NCBI GenBank assembly: GCA_022796795.1
Contig: JAAWJI010000011.1
Span: 1 to 64,000 of the forward strand
Direction of reading: 5' to 3'
Source: Lachnospiraceae bacterium
Lineage (GTDB): Bacteria > Bacillota > Clostridia > Lachnospirales > Lachnospiraceae
DNA length: 64,000 nucleotides
The notes beneath the pieces were generated by a model. That model saw only the letters and a list, made by a program, of their open reading frames with translations, made no database searches and was not told where the DNA came from. A program made the translations under genes and the position numbers. Shown here one piece after another: positions 51,252-61,900 of this stretch (its first letter is position 1; every line of letters starts with the position of its first letter).

Positions 51252-52415
51252 CTATTTAACCACTTTCCCCTGAAACAACATTCCTGTAATGTCCAAATTC
51301 TCATTCAGCAGCACCACATTGGCCGTTTTCCCGGGATCCAGACTCCCGAAGCGGTCATAGATGCCGATGGATTTTGCGGGATTGACCGTGGCGCATTTCA
51401 CGGCGGTCCACAGGGGAATCCCCATATCCTTCACTGCATGGCGCATACAGTCCATAAGGTTGGTGGCGGAGCCGGCAATGGTGCCGTCTGCCAGGGTTGC
51501 CAGGGAGCCGGTTACCTTCACGGCCTGTCCGCCCAGGGAATAATCCCCGTCAGTAAGGCCTGTGGCCATCATGCTGTCGCTGATCAGGATCACCCGGTTG
51601 TCTCCGAACATCTTAAAGGTGGCCCGGACCATGGCGGGAGCGATATGAATGCCATCGCAGATCAGTTCCACCTGGCAGGCGGCATCGTCAAAGGCAGCTC
51701 CCACTACCCCGGGAGCCCGATGGGAAAAGGGCATCATAGCGTTGTACAGGTGGGTTGCGTGGCTGGCGCCTGCAGCCAGGGCAGCCCAGGCTGTGTCATA
51801 GTCCGCTGTGGTATGGGCAATGCTCAGCACCACCTGACCTTTTAGAGCCTCTATAAACTCCATGGCTCCTTCCAGTTCCGGGGCCAGGGAGACCAGCCGG
51901 TACAAGCCTCCTGCAGCCTTCTGCAGGCGGCGGTACATGGCCAGATCCGGCTTTTTCAGATAAAGGGGATTCTGAGCCCCCTTTTTCTCCAGAGACAGGA
52001 AGGGGCCTTCCATGTGGATCCCGCAAAGCCTGGCCAATGGGGGCTTTGTGGTTTGGCGGCTGCCTTCCTGGTCCGCTTCTTCGTCCTGCCAGCGGGCAAA
52101 CTCCAAAGCCTCCCGTCCGATAGAGGTTAGGGTTTCCTCCGGCAGGGTCATGGTGGCCGGGCAGATCTGGGTGACGCCGTTTTGCAGTTCATATGCGGCG
52201 ATTGCCTCAAAGGCCTCCCAGGTGCCGTCGCAGAAGTCATAGCCCACGCAGCCGTGGAAATGGATGTCCGTAAGTCCCGGGATGGCATAGGCTCCCTGAC
52301 CGTCCAGAATCTCATGGTCCCTGGAAGTTTGAGAAAGCTGTGAACCGTCTGTGTACAGCTCTCCTTCCTCAAAGGCGCCATTTTCCCGGAAAATCCGGAT
52401 ATTTTTCACAATCAT
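51252..52415 (-). CDS. nagA: N-acetylglucosamine-6-phosphate deacetylase
   Basis: The 387-aa amidohydrolase has the metal motif DIHFHGCVGYDF, the GIHMEGPFLS block, SIAHTTADYD, THLYNAMMPFSHRAPG and LICDGIHIAPAMVRATF. It removes acetate from GlcNAc-6-P. It is the second gene of a minus-strand operon behind nagB; the two enzymes together turn amino sugars into fructose-6-P. Confidence 0.93.
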   Translation of the reverse strand: MIVKNIRIFRENGAFEEGELYTDGSQLSQTSRDHEILDGQGAYAIPGLTDIHFHGCVGYDFCDGTWEAFEAIAAYELQNGVTQICPATMTLPEETLTSIGREALEFARWQDEEADQEGSRQTTKPPLARLCGIHMEGPFLSLEKKGAQNPLYLKKPDLAMYRRLQKAAGGLYRLVSLAPELEGAMEFIEALKGQVVLSIAHTTADYDTAWAALAAGASHATHLYNAMMPFSHRAPGVVGAAFDDAACQVELICDGIHIAPAMVRATFKMFGDNRVILISDSMMATGLTDGDYSLGGQAVKVTGSLATLADGTIAGSATNLMDCMRHAVKDMGIPLWTAVKCATVNPAKSIGIYDRFGSLDPGKTANVVLLNENLDITGMLFQGKVVK

Positions 52416-52489
52416 GAAAGTGCCTCCTGTCCTTTTTATGTTTGCAGGCCATATGCCGCGAAGGGATTTTCATATGTCTGCGGAAGATT

Positions 52490-53221
52490 TTATAGTTTCA
52501 TCATGGACATGGCCGCCTCGTCGGCAACTAAGGTCACGTCCGGATGCAGCTGCAGCACAGAGGCCGGTACCTGAGGAGTAATGGGGCCCTCTACGGCTTT
52601 GGCCAGGATCTCTGCCTTGTCTGCGCCGCTGACCACAAGGAGAATCTTCCGGGCCAGCATAATATTTTTGATGCCCATGGTATAGGCCTGGCGGGGCACG
52701 TCCTCTGCTTTCTCAAAGAAGCGTTTGTTAGCCTCAATGGTGAGAGGAGTCAGGTCCACGCAGTGGGTCTCTGCCGGGAACACGCTGTCCGGCTCGTTAA
52801 AGCCAATATGGCCGTCATGGCCGATGCCCAGAAGCTGCAGGTCAATGCCGCCCAGGTCCCGGATCATGGCGTTGTATGCGCTGCAGGCAGCCTCGCTGTC
52901 CGCCTCTGCGCCGTTGGGCACATGGGTGTTCTCCATGGCAATGTTGATTCCGGAGAACAGGTTTTTGTTCATAAAATACCGGTAGCTCTGGTCGTTGTCC
53001 GGCGTCAGGCCTTTGTACTCATCCAGATTGACTGTTTTTACCTGGGAGAAATCCAGATCTCCCTGCTTGTGCCATTCAATCAGCTGCTTGTAAGCGCCTA
53101 CAGGCGTGGAACCGGTAGCCAGACCAAGAACGCAGTCTGGTTTCAGGAGAACCTGTGCGGAGATGATGTTGGCAGCCTTTCTGCTCATTTCTTCATAGTT
53201 TTTGACTTTGTAGATTTTCAT
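52490..53221 (-). CDS. nagB: Glucosamine-6-phosphate deaminase
   Basis: The 243-aa enzyme shows LGLATGSTPVGAYKQLIEWH, VNLDEYKGL, GIGHDGHIGFNEPDS and the end VTLVADEAAMSMM, the NagB pattern. It converts glucosamine-6-P to fructose-6-P and ammonia. It is upstream of nagA on the minus strand (74 bases). The AT-rich gap up to galE contains a perfect 12-base palindrome, ATTTTCGAAAAT near 53330, a possible operator. Confidence 0.95.
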   Translation of the reverse strand: MKIYKVKNYEEMSRKAANIISAQVLLKPDCVLGLATGSTPVGAYKQLIEWHKQGDLDFSQVKTVNLDEYKGLTPDNDQSYRYFMNKNLFSGINIAMENTHVPNGAEADSEAACSAYNAMIRDLGGIDLQLLGIGHDGHIGFNEPDSVFPAETHCVDLTPLTIEANKRFFEKAEDVPRQAYTMGIKNIMLARKILLVVSGADKAEILAKAVEGPITPQVPASVLQLHPDVTLVADEAAMSMMKL

Positions 53222-53381
53222 GTTGCTTCACCTTTTTACAGACCGTTTTTGATCTGCCCTTTCTTTCTACAGTATAGCAGATTTTACCGTGAAAGAGGAT
53301 ACAAATTTAAAATTTATTTTGCCCATTTTCGAAAATTTGTTGCAGGTTTTGGGATATTTGTTGCGGCTTTTAGGGAAACCG

Positions 53382-53410
53382 TTGTGAAATCCTTCCGTTT
53401 GTAGTATGAT
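53382..53410 (+). promoter_or_regulatory. galE promoter
   Basis: TTGTGA (53382-53387), a 17-base spacer and TATGAT (53405-53410) form a good sigma-A promoter about 100 bases before the galE ATG. It is divergent from nagB. Confidence 0.6.
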
Positions 53411-53507
53411 AAGGCAGAAAACAAGAGAAACTTTATATCATCCTTTGAGCCCCGCGGATCCGGGACAAAGGATGGGAAAGCGGCAAAATAGAAGGAGGAA
53501 TCTAGTC

Positions 53508-54527
53508 ATGGCAATTTTAGTAACAGGCGGCGCAGGCTATATTGGAAGCCATACCTGTGTGGAGCTTATAAACGAGGGATATGATGTGGTTGTCATGGAT
53601 AATCTGTACAATTCCAGCAAAAAGGCTCTGGACCGGGTGGCGGAAATTACCGGGAAGCAGGTAACCTTTTATGAGACGGATATGCTGGACCGGGCAGGGG
53701 TGGCAAAGATCTTTGCAGAGGAGTCCATCGACGCCGTGATTCATTTCGCTGGCCTGAAGGCTGTGGGGGAGTCCGTGGCTAAACCCATAGAATATTACTA
53801 CAACAATATGGCGGGAACCCTGGTTTTGTGCGATGAGATGCGCAAAGCAGGAGTAAAGAATATTGTGTTCAGCTCCTCTGCCACCGTGTATGGAGATCCG
53901 GCCTTTGTGCCCATTACCGAGGATTGTCCCAAGGGAAAGATTACCAACCCCTACGGGCAGACCAAGAGCATGCTGGAGCAGGTATTGACGGATATCCAGG
54001 TCTCCGATCCGGAGTGGAACGTGATTTTGCTGCGCTACTTTAACCCCATCGGAGCCCATAAAAGCGGAAAGATCGGGGAGGATCCCAAGGGAATTCCCAA
54101 CAATCTGCTGCCCTATGTGGCTCAGGTAGCCATCGGGAAACTGGAATGTATCGGCGTTTTCGGGGACGACTATGACACTCCGGACGGAACCGGCGTGCGG
54201 GATTACATTCATGTGGTGGATCTGGCCAAGGGCCACGTGAAGGCTATTGAAAAGTTAAAGGAAAAACAGGGCGTGCTGGTGTACAACCTGGGTACCGGCA
54301 AGGGCTACAGCGTGCTGGAGGTGGTAAAGGCCTTCGGAAAGGCCTGCGGCAAAGAGCTGCCCTATGTGATTAAGCCCAGAAGACCCGGGGACATAGCCCA
54401 GTGCTACGCAGATCCCTCCAAGGCAAAGGCGGAGCTTGGCTGGGAAGCTCAGTACGGCATTGAGGAGATGTGTGCGGATTCCTGGAGATGGCAGAGCCAG
54501 AATCCTGACGGGTATGGTGAAGAATAA
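53508..54527 (+). CDS. galE: UDP-glucose 4-epimerase
   Basis: ATG 53508 behind GAAGGAGG gives 339 aa. The SDR signature is complete: [37 protein letters not shown] with the catalytic Ser, and [12 protein letters not shown] with the YxxxK pair. It interconverts UDP-glucose and UDP-galactose. The membrane glycosyltransferase-like gene starts 20 bases later, so epimerised sugars may feed envelope glycans. Confidence 0.95.
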   Translation: MAILVTGGAGYIGSHTCVELINEGYDVVVMDNLYNSSKKALDRVAEITGKQVTFYETDMLDRAGVAKIFAEESIDAVIHFAGLKAVGESVAKPIEYYYNNMAGTLVLCDEMRKAGVKNIVFSSSATVYGDPAFVPITEDCPKGKITNPYGQTKSMLEQVLTDIQVSDPEWNVILLRYFNPIGAHKSGKIGEDPKGIPNNLLPYVAQVAIGKLECIGVFGDDYDTPDGTGVRDYIHVVDLAKGHVKAIEKLKEKQGVLVYNLGTGKGYSVLEVVKAFGKACGKELPYVIKPRRPGDIAQCYADPSKAKAELGWEAQYGIEEMCADSWRWQSQNPDGYGEE

Positions 54528-54547
54528 AGCAAGATACGAGGTTTTTT

Positions 54548-56128
54548 ATGAAGCAAATCTGGAACCGGTGCGGTTGGATAAAACGGATCTGGAAGGAATG
54601 GAGAGGAGAGCTGTTGGTCACGGCTCTCTTTCTCCCGTTATTCTGGTATCTTATGGATAGCGGATACCTGAATGACAGTGCTATGATTTCCAGGGGAACG
54701 GCAGGGGTGCTGTGCATATGGACAGCGGCAGCTCTGATTTTTGTGCTGCGGGGAAATATGAGCTGGGAGCGGGGGGCCCTGCTTTTGCTGTTGTGTGGCC
54801 TTACCATGCGCGTGGGCTATGCCCTGGGTACGAATTCCTACATTCGTCATCATGATTATGGAGATATCTGGTGGTTTGTGTACGGACATACGGAGCAGCT
54901 GAATGTGAACGATTATGGCCATGCGCCCTATATTCTCTACCTGTATCTGAACCGGAGCCTGCCGGATTTCAACGTGGGGCAGTTTTATCACCCGCCTCTG
55001 TTTCACATTCTGGCTGCTTTGTCCATGCGGGTCACCTATAAGCTTGTAGGAATCGAGGACCTCATTTATCTGTTTGAGGCCTCCAAAATCATTTCCTGCC
55101 TGGCCTCCTGCTATACTCTGCTGCTGGTGCCAAAGATCTGCAGGGAGCTTAAACTTAGGGGAGCAGGGGCCTTTGCGGTTGTGGGAGTCATGTCGTTCTT
55201 GCCCCTGTTTTATCTCATGGCAGGCTGGGTGAATAATGACGGTCTGGTGCTGTTCTTTATGGTCTGGATCCTTCTCTACAGCATCCGCTGGTATCGTAAG
55301 CCGTCCTGGGGAAATACGGTTTTCCTGGCTCTGGGCTTTGGACTTGGGATGATGAGCAAGCTGTCCTGCGGCCTCCTGGCCTTTTTTACGGGGGCGCTGA
55401 TGCTGGCGCGGCTTCTGTATCAGATGAACGATGGGAGAAGGGGAGAGACGGTATATCCTCTGACTGTAAAGGGTCTGCTGCTTCGGTTTGCGGCCTTTGG
55501 CGCCGTTGCCTTTCCTCTGGGACTTGCCTATCCGGTGCGAAATTATCTGAAATTTAATCAGGCCTTCCATTATGTGCTGCGGCTGGATATACCGGAGGTT
55601 CCTGTATTGGATTTTGCCCGTCGTTTCCTTTTATTCCCTGTAGACAGGCTGTTCTCTCCGGTGTTTGCGGATCCGGCGGAGTATCATTTGAATCTTTTTT
55701 TGCTGAAAACCGCTTCCTTTGGAGAGTTTTCCTATTCGCCGGAATTAGAGGGATGGGGAATTGCCATTGTGGCGTCCAATCTGGCTCTAATCCTGCTGGC
55801 TGTGTTTAGCCTGATTCTGACGTGGCGCTCCTCCAGGGGATTTCTCAGGCGCTGGGCTATGCCTGGCTTGTGGCTCCTGCTCTATGGCTCTGCCTTGGCA
55901 TTTGCCTGGGATTATCCCTACACCTGCAGCATGGACGCCCGGTATGTGGCGCTGACGGTTCTGCTGGGAGCTCTGTATCTGGGCTTCGGGGTGGAGCGGG
56001 GCGTACAGGGAATGAAAACCGGAAAGGGGCTTCTGGGCAGGAGTTTGTGGCTTTTGTATGTATTGGCGTGCTTGGGGGCAGTGACGGCGCTGGGAGTTTC
56101 CGGCTGCTATTTCTTCCTAAATCTATAA
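54548..56128 (+). CDS. Polytopic membrane glycosyltransferase-like protein (GT39/ArnT-like)
   Basis: The 526-aa protein has about 11 membrane helices. A luminal loop near residues 100-145 carries NSYIRHHDYGDIW, followed by the FYHPPLFHILAAL block and AGWVNNDGLVLFF, similar to the dolichyl/undecaprenyl-phosphate sugar mannosyltransferase superfamily. It probably moves a lipid-linked sugar onto an envelope acceptor. It is co-directional with galE and a weak hairpin with a T-run follows it (about 56130-56157). Confidence 0.75.
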   Translation: MKQIWNRCGWIKRIWKEWRGELLVTALFLPLFWYLMDSGYLNDSAMISRGTAGVLCIWTAAALIFVLRGNMSWERGALLLLLCGLTMRVGYALGTNSYIRHHDYGDIWWFVYGHTEQLNVNDYGHAPYILYLYLNRSLPDFNVGQFYHPPLFHILAALSMRVTYKLVGIEDLIYLFEASKIISCLASCYTLLLVPKICRELKLRGAGAFAVVGVMSFLPLFYLMAGWVNNDGLVLFFMVWILLYSIRWYRKPSWGNTVFLALGFGLGMMSKLSCGLLAFFTGALMLARLLYQMNDGRRGETVYPLTVKGLLLRFAAFGAVAFPLGLAYPVRNYLKFNQAFHYVLRLDIPEVPVLDFARRFLLFPVDRLFSPVFADPAEYHLNLFLLKTASFGEFSYSPELEGWGIAIVASNLALILLAVFSLILTWRSSRGFLRRWAMPGLWLLLYGSALAFAWDYPYTCSMDARYVALTVLLGALYLGFGVERGVQGMKTGKGLLGRSLWLLYVLACLGAVTALGVSGCYFFLNL

Positions 56129-56319
56129 AGGGGTGCAATCTGTCAGATCCCGTTTTTTAGGATCATGGCAATTACGAGGAAACTTTAGAATAAAGCAGGA
56201 AATCCATGGAATACTAATCCTGATTGTTGGCAATTTGTCCTTTGGCAGGGGCGGGTGTCCCTGTAGGTGACAGAAAGATTTTGCCCGCAAAAAGTTTGTA
56301 AGAATCAGGAGGAATCAGG

Positions 56320-56934
56320 ATGGATTTCAGGAACAGTGTGACCAAGGATAATCTGATGAAGGCATTTGCCGGGGAAAGTCAGGCCAGGAACCGGTATACC
56401 TTTGCGGCTCGGGAGGCCAGGAAGCAGAAGCTTCCGGTGCTGGAGCAGGTGTTTTTGTTTACAGCGGACCAGGAGCGGGCCCATGCCCAGATTTTTTACC
56501 AGCATCTTCAGGAGCTATCCGGGGAAAATCTGCGGGTGGACGGCACCTATCCCGTGGAGGTGTATCAGGATCTGAAAAAGCTCTTGCACTGCGCCATGCA
56601 CAATGAATACGAGGAGTTTGACCCGGTTTACCGGGAGTTTGGAGACAAGGCGAAGGAGGAGGGCTTTGACAAGGTGGCCTATTCCTTTTATGCCATTTCC
56701 CAGATTGAGAAGATTCACGGAGACCGGTTTGGAACATACGCCAAATGGCTGGAAAACGGACAGCTTTTCCGGGCAGAGGTAAAGACAGGCTGGATGTGCC
56801 TGAACTGCGGCTTTGTGTATTATGGCACGGAGGCGCCTATGGAGTGCCCGGTGTGCCATGAGGAGCAGGGGCATTTCATCCGGCTTTCGCTGGTTCCCTG
56901 GACGGGGGAAGAGATGGCTTCGGATAAACAATAG
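56320..56934 (+). CDS. Rubrerythrin
   Basis: The 204-aa protein has the di-iron ferritin-like domain (FAGESQARNRYTFAAREA, DQERAHAQIFYQHL, MHNEYEEFDPVY, SQIEKIHGDRF) and a C-terminal rubredoxin-like iron site with MCLNCGFVY and CPVCHEEQG. Rubrerythrins reduce hydrogen peroxide in anaerobes. ATG 56320 lies behind CAGGAGGAATC. A good terminator follows. The 190 bases upstream show nothing definite. Confidence 0.95.
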   Translation: MDFRNSVTKDNLMKAFAGESQARNRYTFAAREARKQKLPVLEQVFLFTADQERAHAQIFYQHLQELSGENLRVDGTYPVEVYQDLKKLLHCAMHNEYEEFDPVYREFGDKAKEEGFDKVAYSFYAISQIEKIHGDRFGTYAKWLENGQLFRAEVKTGWMCLNCGFVYYGTEAPMECPVCHEEQGHFIRLSLVPWTGEEMASDKQ

Positions 56935-56937
56935 GAT

Positions 56938-56977
56938 AAAGGCTATACTGGAACGGTGTTCTGGTATGGCCTTTTTT
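56938..56977 (+). terminator. Rubrerythrin terminator
   Basis: AAGGCTATACTGGAAC and GTTCTGGTATGGCCTT pair around GGT with few mismatches, followed by a run of T (56972-56977). Confidence 0.75.
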
Positions 56978-57114
56978 CTTATTTTTCTTTTCTGTAGAGA
57001 GTTTATATATTTTTCCAATCCGTTCAGTGGATGAAACGGCCTGGTCGATTCTTCCAGTCTTTATCCCTCCGATTTCACTTGTACGAGTTTAACGGCTTCA
57101 GGTCAATATTTTTG

Positions 57115-57166
57115 AAAGGGGGTATCGCTCAATCATCTGATCTGATGATTTTGCGACACCCCCTTT
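57115..57166 (-). terminator. Two-tier hairpin at the 3' end of the Hsp70-like gene
   Basis: Perfect outer arms AAAGGGGGT (57115-57123) and ACCCCCTTT (57158-57166) enclose a perfect inner stem AATCATC/GATGATT (57131-57150). The T-run on the minus side is short, so it may protect the mRNA end as well as stop transcription. Confidence 0.55.
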
Positions 57167-57169
57167 GAT

Positions 57170-58855
57170 TTACGACTCCAAATCATCCAGATAATCCTTC
57201 AGCTGATTCCGCGCCTCGGAAATAATGGCCCGGTCGTTGGTCTTCAAGGCCCGGTCAAATTTCTGCAGGGCCTGCTCCACCAGGATGCGCTGGTTGCCGA
57301 TGCTTTCCTCATAGATGCGCTCTCCCCGCAGCAGCAGGAGTTTGTTTTCCTCCTGATCCCGGGGCGGGATTTTCAGGTAGGACAGATCCTCCAGGCGCTG
57401 TTCGATCTCCTCGTCCGTCATCTGGGTGTACTGGCTCTTGATGACCTGGCGCACGGTTTTTCCCGTGGATACCACTTTCACCACCACCTCCAGAATGGAG
57501 TTGATATCGTAGGTGTAGGTTACGTCTATGCTCTCCTCCCCGGCCTTTGCCTTGGGAATTTCAATGAGCAGCTCTCCCAGGGACAGGTTATTCTGAGCGA
57601 AACGGCTCTCTCCCTGGAGAATGTGCACCCGCAGCTGGGTCTGGTTGTCCCGGATCGTATAGAGGCGCTCCGTGCGGCTGGCCGGAATAATGGTGTTGCG
57701 CTCGATAATAGGGCAATAGTGGCCGCTCTCGAAATACCCCTCATCGATCTCACGGCTTACCTCCGTGCCCAAAGTAAAGGGACACACGTCCGTGAGAATG
57801 ACCTCCTTGATGGCCTGGTTGCGCTCCTTCATGGCGCTCTGAATGGCAGCGCCCAGGGCCACGGCCTCGTCGGGATTCACCGTGCAGTTGGGCAAACGGT
57901 GGAAGAGACGGGCCACAAATTTCCGCACGATGGGAAGCTTGGTGGCGCCTCCGATGAGCACCACCTGGTCAATATCCTTCAGGCGGATACCCGCGTCGCT
58001 TAAGGAGCGTTTGATGGGCTGGCGAATCCGTTCCAGGAGATCCTGGCAGGCGTCCTCAAAGGCGCCCAGGGAAATATCCATTTCCCTGGTCTCTCCCTGG
58101 TAGGGGAAGGTAAAGCGGCTCACAGCTCCATCAGAGAAGCCGTATTTACAGATTTCCGCCTGTTTTTTCAGGGTTTCCAGGTCTTTTCGGCCCAGCTCAT
58201 AGATGGGGATTTCCTGCTTTTTGCAGAACAATTCCATCAGAACCTTGGTAAAGTCCTCGCCGCCCAGGAAGTTGTCTCCGGCCACGGCCCGGACCTCCAG
58301 AATATTTTCAAATAACTCCAGGATGGACACGTCAAAAGTGCCTCCCCCCAGGTCGAACACCAGGAAGCGGTGGTTGCTGCTGGCCTGATACAGGCCGTAG
58401 GCAATGGCGGCCGCAGTGGGCTCGCTGATAATGCGCTCCACCTTGAGTCCCGCCAGCTCTCCGGCCCGCTTGGTGGCTCTGCGCCGCATATCGTTGAAAT
58501 AGGCCGGCACGCTGATGACAGCCTCGGTAATCTCCTCGTGCAGATATTCCTCCGCGTCCTCCTTGAGAGAACGCAGGACAAAGGAGGAGAGCTCCTCCGC
58601 AGTATAATCCTTTCCATTCAGGGAATATTTCTTATCGCTTCCCATGTTCCGCTTAAAGACAGAGGCAGCGCTGTCCGGATGGAGCAGCATCTGCTCCCTG
58701 GCAGTTTCGCCTACGTAAAGCTGCCCCTCCTTGTCAATGCAGACCACAGAGGGAGTCAGATATTTGCCCAGACGGTTGGGGATCAGCTTGGGGCCCTCTT
58801 CTGTGAAATAGGCCGCCAGACTGTTGGTAGTTCCTAAGTCAATTCCTAAAATCAT
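57170..58855 (-). CDS. HscC-like Hsp70 chaperone
   Basis: The 561-aa protein starts ILGIDLGTTNSLAAYF and carries VPAYFNDMRRRATKRAGELAGL, the phosphate loop FDLGGGTFDVSILE and VVLIGGATKLPIV. At 561 aa it is shorter than DnaK (about 610-640) and close to HscC. The substrate-binding domain (FTLGTEVSRE onward) is present and the C-terminal lid is reduced. It is read just after, and in the same direction as, a giant J-like/TPR protein, which is likely its dedicated partner. Confidence 0.9.
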   Translation of the reverse strand: MILGIDLGTTNSLAAYFTEEGPKLIPNRLGKYLTPSVVCIDKEGQLYVGETAREQMLLHPDSAASVFKRNMGSDKKYSLNGKDYTAEELSSFVLRSLKEDAEEYLHEEITEAVISVPAYFNDMRRRATKRAGELAGLKVERIISEPTAAAIAYGLYQASSNHRFLVFDLGGGTFDVSILELFENILEVRAVAGDNFLGGEDFTKVLMELFCKKQEIPIYELGRKDLETLKKQAEICKYGFSDGAVSRFTFPYQGETREMDISLGAFEDACQDLLERIRQPIKRSLSDAGIRLKDIDQVVLIGGATKLPIVRKFVARLFHRLPNCTVNPDEAVALGAAIQSAMKERNQAIKEVILTDVCPFTLGTEVSREIDEGYFESGHYCPIIERNTIIPASRTERLYTIRDNQTQLRVHILQGESRFAQNNLSLGELLIEIPKAKAGEESIDVTYTYDINSILEVVVKVVSTGKTVRQVIKSQYTQMTDEEIEQRLEDLSYLKIPPRDQEENKLLLLRGERIYEESIGNQRILVEQALQKFDRALKTNDRAIISEARNQLKDYLDDLES

Positions 58856-58930
58856 AGCTGCTTCCTTTTCTTTCTTTCCTAATGATGTCCATTTCCATGA
58901 GTATACTATGTTTCACCCAGTTCGTCAAAT

Positions 58931-61900
58931 TTATCTTAGGGGTTCTCCGTTTCGCAGGGCGTACAGGGAATCCCAGTTGAAAGGATCCAGCTCCAGGCAG
59001 AGCCGGAATTCCTCAGCGGCCTCGCTCATGCGTCCCTGGATCTCATAGACCAGAGCTAATCCCTGGTGGGCCTCAAAGCAGGCGCGGTAACGGCAGTGCT
59101 TGCAACGGTGACACTGGAACATGCTGCGGAAAAAGGCCTCCGCCTGCTCCAGACGTCCCGCGTACATATGGGGCAGAGCCACAGAAAAGAGGCGGGCCGG
59201 CCGCAGGGACGGACGCTCCAGGTAATTGGCGAAGCCGCCGCATTCCCGCTGGAATAAGGCCTCGTATTCTGCGAAATACTGCTGCACCTCGTCACGCTTG
59301 CCCAGATGGAAGCAGGCGTTCATGTGCCCGCTTAAAAGGGACCGGCGCTGGGAAAAGCTCATTTTGCGGCTGCTATCCTTCAGAAGCTTTTTGCTCAGCT
59401 TGTAGGCAGCCTTGAAATCCCGCACCACATCCAAATAGAAGTCCAGGGCATCATTAAACAAATCCATATCCGTATTTTTCTTCAGCAGCTTCTTGTAATA
59501 ATTCACGCCAAATTTCTTGTCCCCGGCCTCTGCGTGGGCATAGACCAGTCCGCTGGTAGCGTTGGAATCCCCGGGCTTTTCCGCCAGCTCATTTTCGTAG
59601 AGGGGATAGGATTTTTCCGGACGCCCCATGCGCCGGTAAATACGGCACAGGTCGTTGCGGGAGTGGGTGGGATAATTGTTCAGCACCTCCTGGGCCACGG
59701 CGACAGCCTCGTCATAACGCCCCAGCATTACATAGGATTTGGCCAGGCTGGTCAGAGGAAAGGAGGTCCGTTCATTGCTGGAGTGGAGAAGCTCTACGGA
59801 TTTCTCCAGGATTTCCACAGATTCCTCAATCCGGTCCATGAGCTGCAGAGTCAGCCCCCAGTTGGCATAGGCGTACACATCGTCGGGCTTACATTCCGCG
59901 GCCTTCTGAAAGTCGGCAAGGGCTTTTTCCAGCTCATAGCCGTCCTGATACAGAATTCCCCGCTCCACATAGTAGTAGCAGCTGTCCGGAAACAGCTCCA
60001 GCTGTCGGGTGGCATAGGGAACGGCTTTTTCGTAATCCTCCATGCGGTCCGTGCGGTTGAAGAGATTCTGGTAATAGTTCATGAGATGATGGTTTGCCTT
60101 CCGGTCGTTAGGGTCCAGATCCAGAATCCGTTTGCAGTGAATCAGGATTTTCTTTGACTGGGGATCCAGATCCTGCAGACAATCTACAATATCATTAAGA
60201 AGAGCCGTATTGTCCGGAATATCCTTGGTGAGAGACAGGTAAATATCCAGGGCCTGCTGGTCCCTGTGGAGCCTGCGCAGGAAATCTCCCTTCATCCAGA
60301 TCAGATTGGAGGAGTCCGGAAACAGGCGTACAGCCTTGTCAGCCTCAGCAAGTCCGGTCTCGTATTCCCGCATATCCATCAGGCACAACAAGATTTCCCG
60401 GTAAACATCCACCGGGGATTCAATATCATTATTCTCATCCTTTAGCTTGGGAAGCAGATCCTGGCACATATGCATGGCCTTTTCTGTTTGTTCCTTGTTC
60501 TGAGACAGGTAACGTAAGGTTCGCGCCTCAAAGAAATCCAACTCATTGCTGCCAAGTCCCACCTCCCGGGCCTTTTTGATTACATCCAGGGCGTCCTGGT
60601 ACTGGCGGTAGTAGTAAAATACCTTGGTTGCCAGCAGATAGGGTTTCAGATAATAGGGGTAAATATCAATGGCCCTGTGGTAATCATCCACGACCTCCTG
60701 GGCCTTTCGCAGGTTGTAGTAGGCCTCCTGCCGGTAGGTAAAGGCAGGGAAGTACCCCTCATCCTCCTGGATAATGGCGTCGCAGGTGTCAATGCAAAGC
60801 TCGTTCTTTTCCCGGCGCAGATAGAAGGAGGCCAGGGCAGACTGATAGGAGAGCCGGGTGCCCAGATCCTTCTCGGCCTCGATGGATTTTTGGAAAAATT
60901 CTATGGCAGAGGCGTCGTTTTCCTCGTCGCCCCGCTCCTGCAGACACAATGCCTGGGTAAAATAGGCATAGGGAAGCCGTTCCAGCTTCCGCTGGGTCTC
61001 CGGTGTGCCGTCGTCCTCCAGATCCTGAATCTTTAAGGTCCAGACGCACAGGTAGGGCAGAGCCTTTTCGTATTCCTTCTGAGCCAAGTAGGTGCGTCCC
61101 AGAAGGTTGCTGTAATCCAGGGTAGATTCCTCCGGCGGCGTAACGCTTGTGAGCAGCTCCACGTTTTGATCAAAGAGCTCGTTTTGGAAATAGCACCAGC
61201 CCAGCTCCAGGCGCTGCTTGAAATCCCCGGAATTTTCCTTCAGCTGTTTTTCCAGATCCACAATCAGATGGGTGTTGGCCTCCTTCATGCAGTCCAGCAT
61301 GTCGTCCGTGGGATTGGGGGTGTAGCGGTCCATAAGCTCCAGAACACGTTTTTTGGCGTCGGCCCACCGCTCCATCTTCAGGTCGGTGTGGACCATGCCC
61401 AGCAGCAGGACGTTGTTATCCGGATACTGGGGAAGATATTCCTGGTAGAGAGCGTCTGCCTGTTCCCATTTGTCCACGGCCTCCAGGGCCACGCCGCACT
61501 GGCCGATCATATACTGATTTTTATTTCCCAGCTTCAGCAAAGCCTGGCAGAGCTCATCTGCTTTCTCCAGCTTTTCCTGCTGAAGAGCAATGCGCATGCG
61601 CTCCACATCCTCATAGGGATGATAGATCTGGAAAGCCTTCAGGCCCTCCAGCTGCTCGATGGCCTCGTCCAGCTGGCCGTCATCCATGGCCCGCTTGGCA
61701 TTGACGCACTGCTGCATGTATCCGTCGTAGTTGGCGTCGTCTTCCCCCTCAAAAAGGGTAAAATCAAAGAATTCTCCATGCTCGATCTTAAAAGCGGCAA
61801 AGGAGAGGAAGTTTTCGTGAAAATGTTCCAGTAGGTTCTGCCGGTCCTCCCGGATGTGAAATTCCCTGTCCAGATAGATCCAGATTTCCTGGGGCAGATA

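Noticed and set aside
56129..56319. Possible riboswitch before rubrerythrin
   Set aside because: Only short weak pairings were seen and no known aptamer motif.
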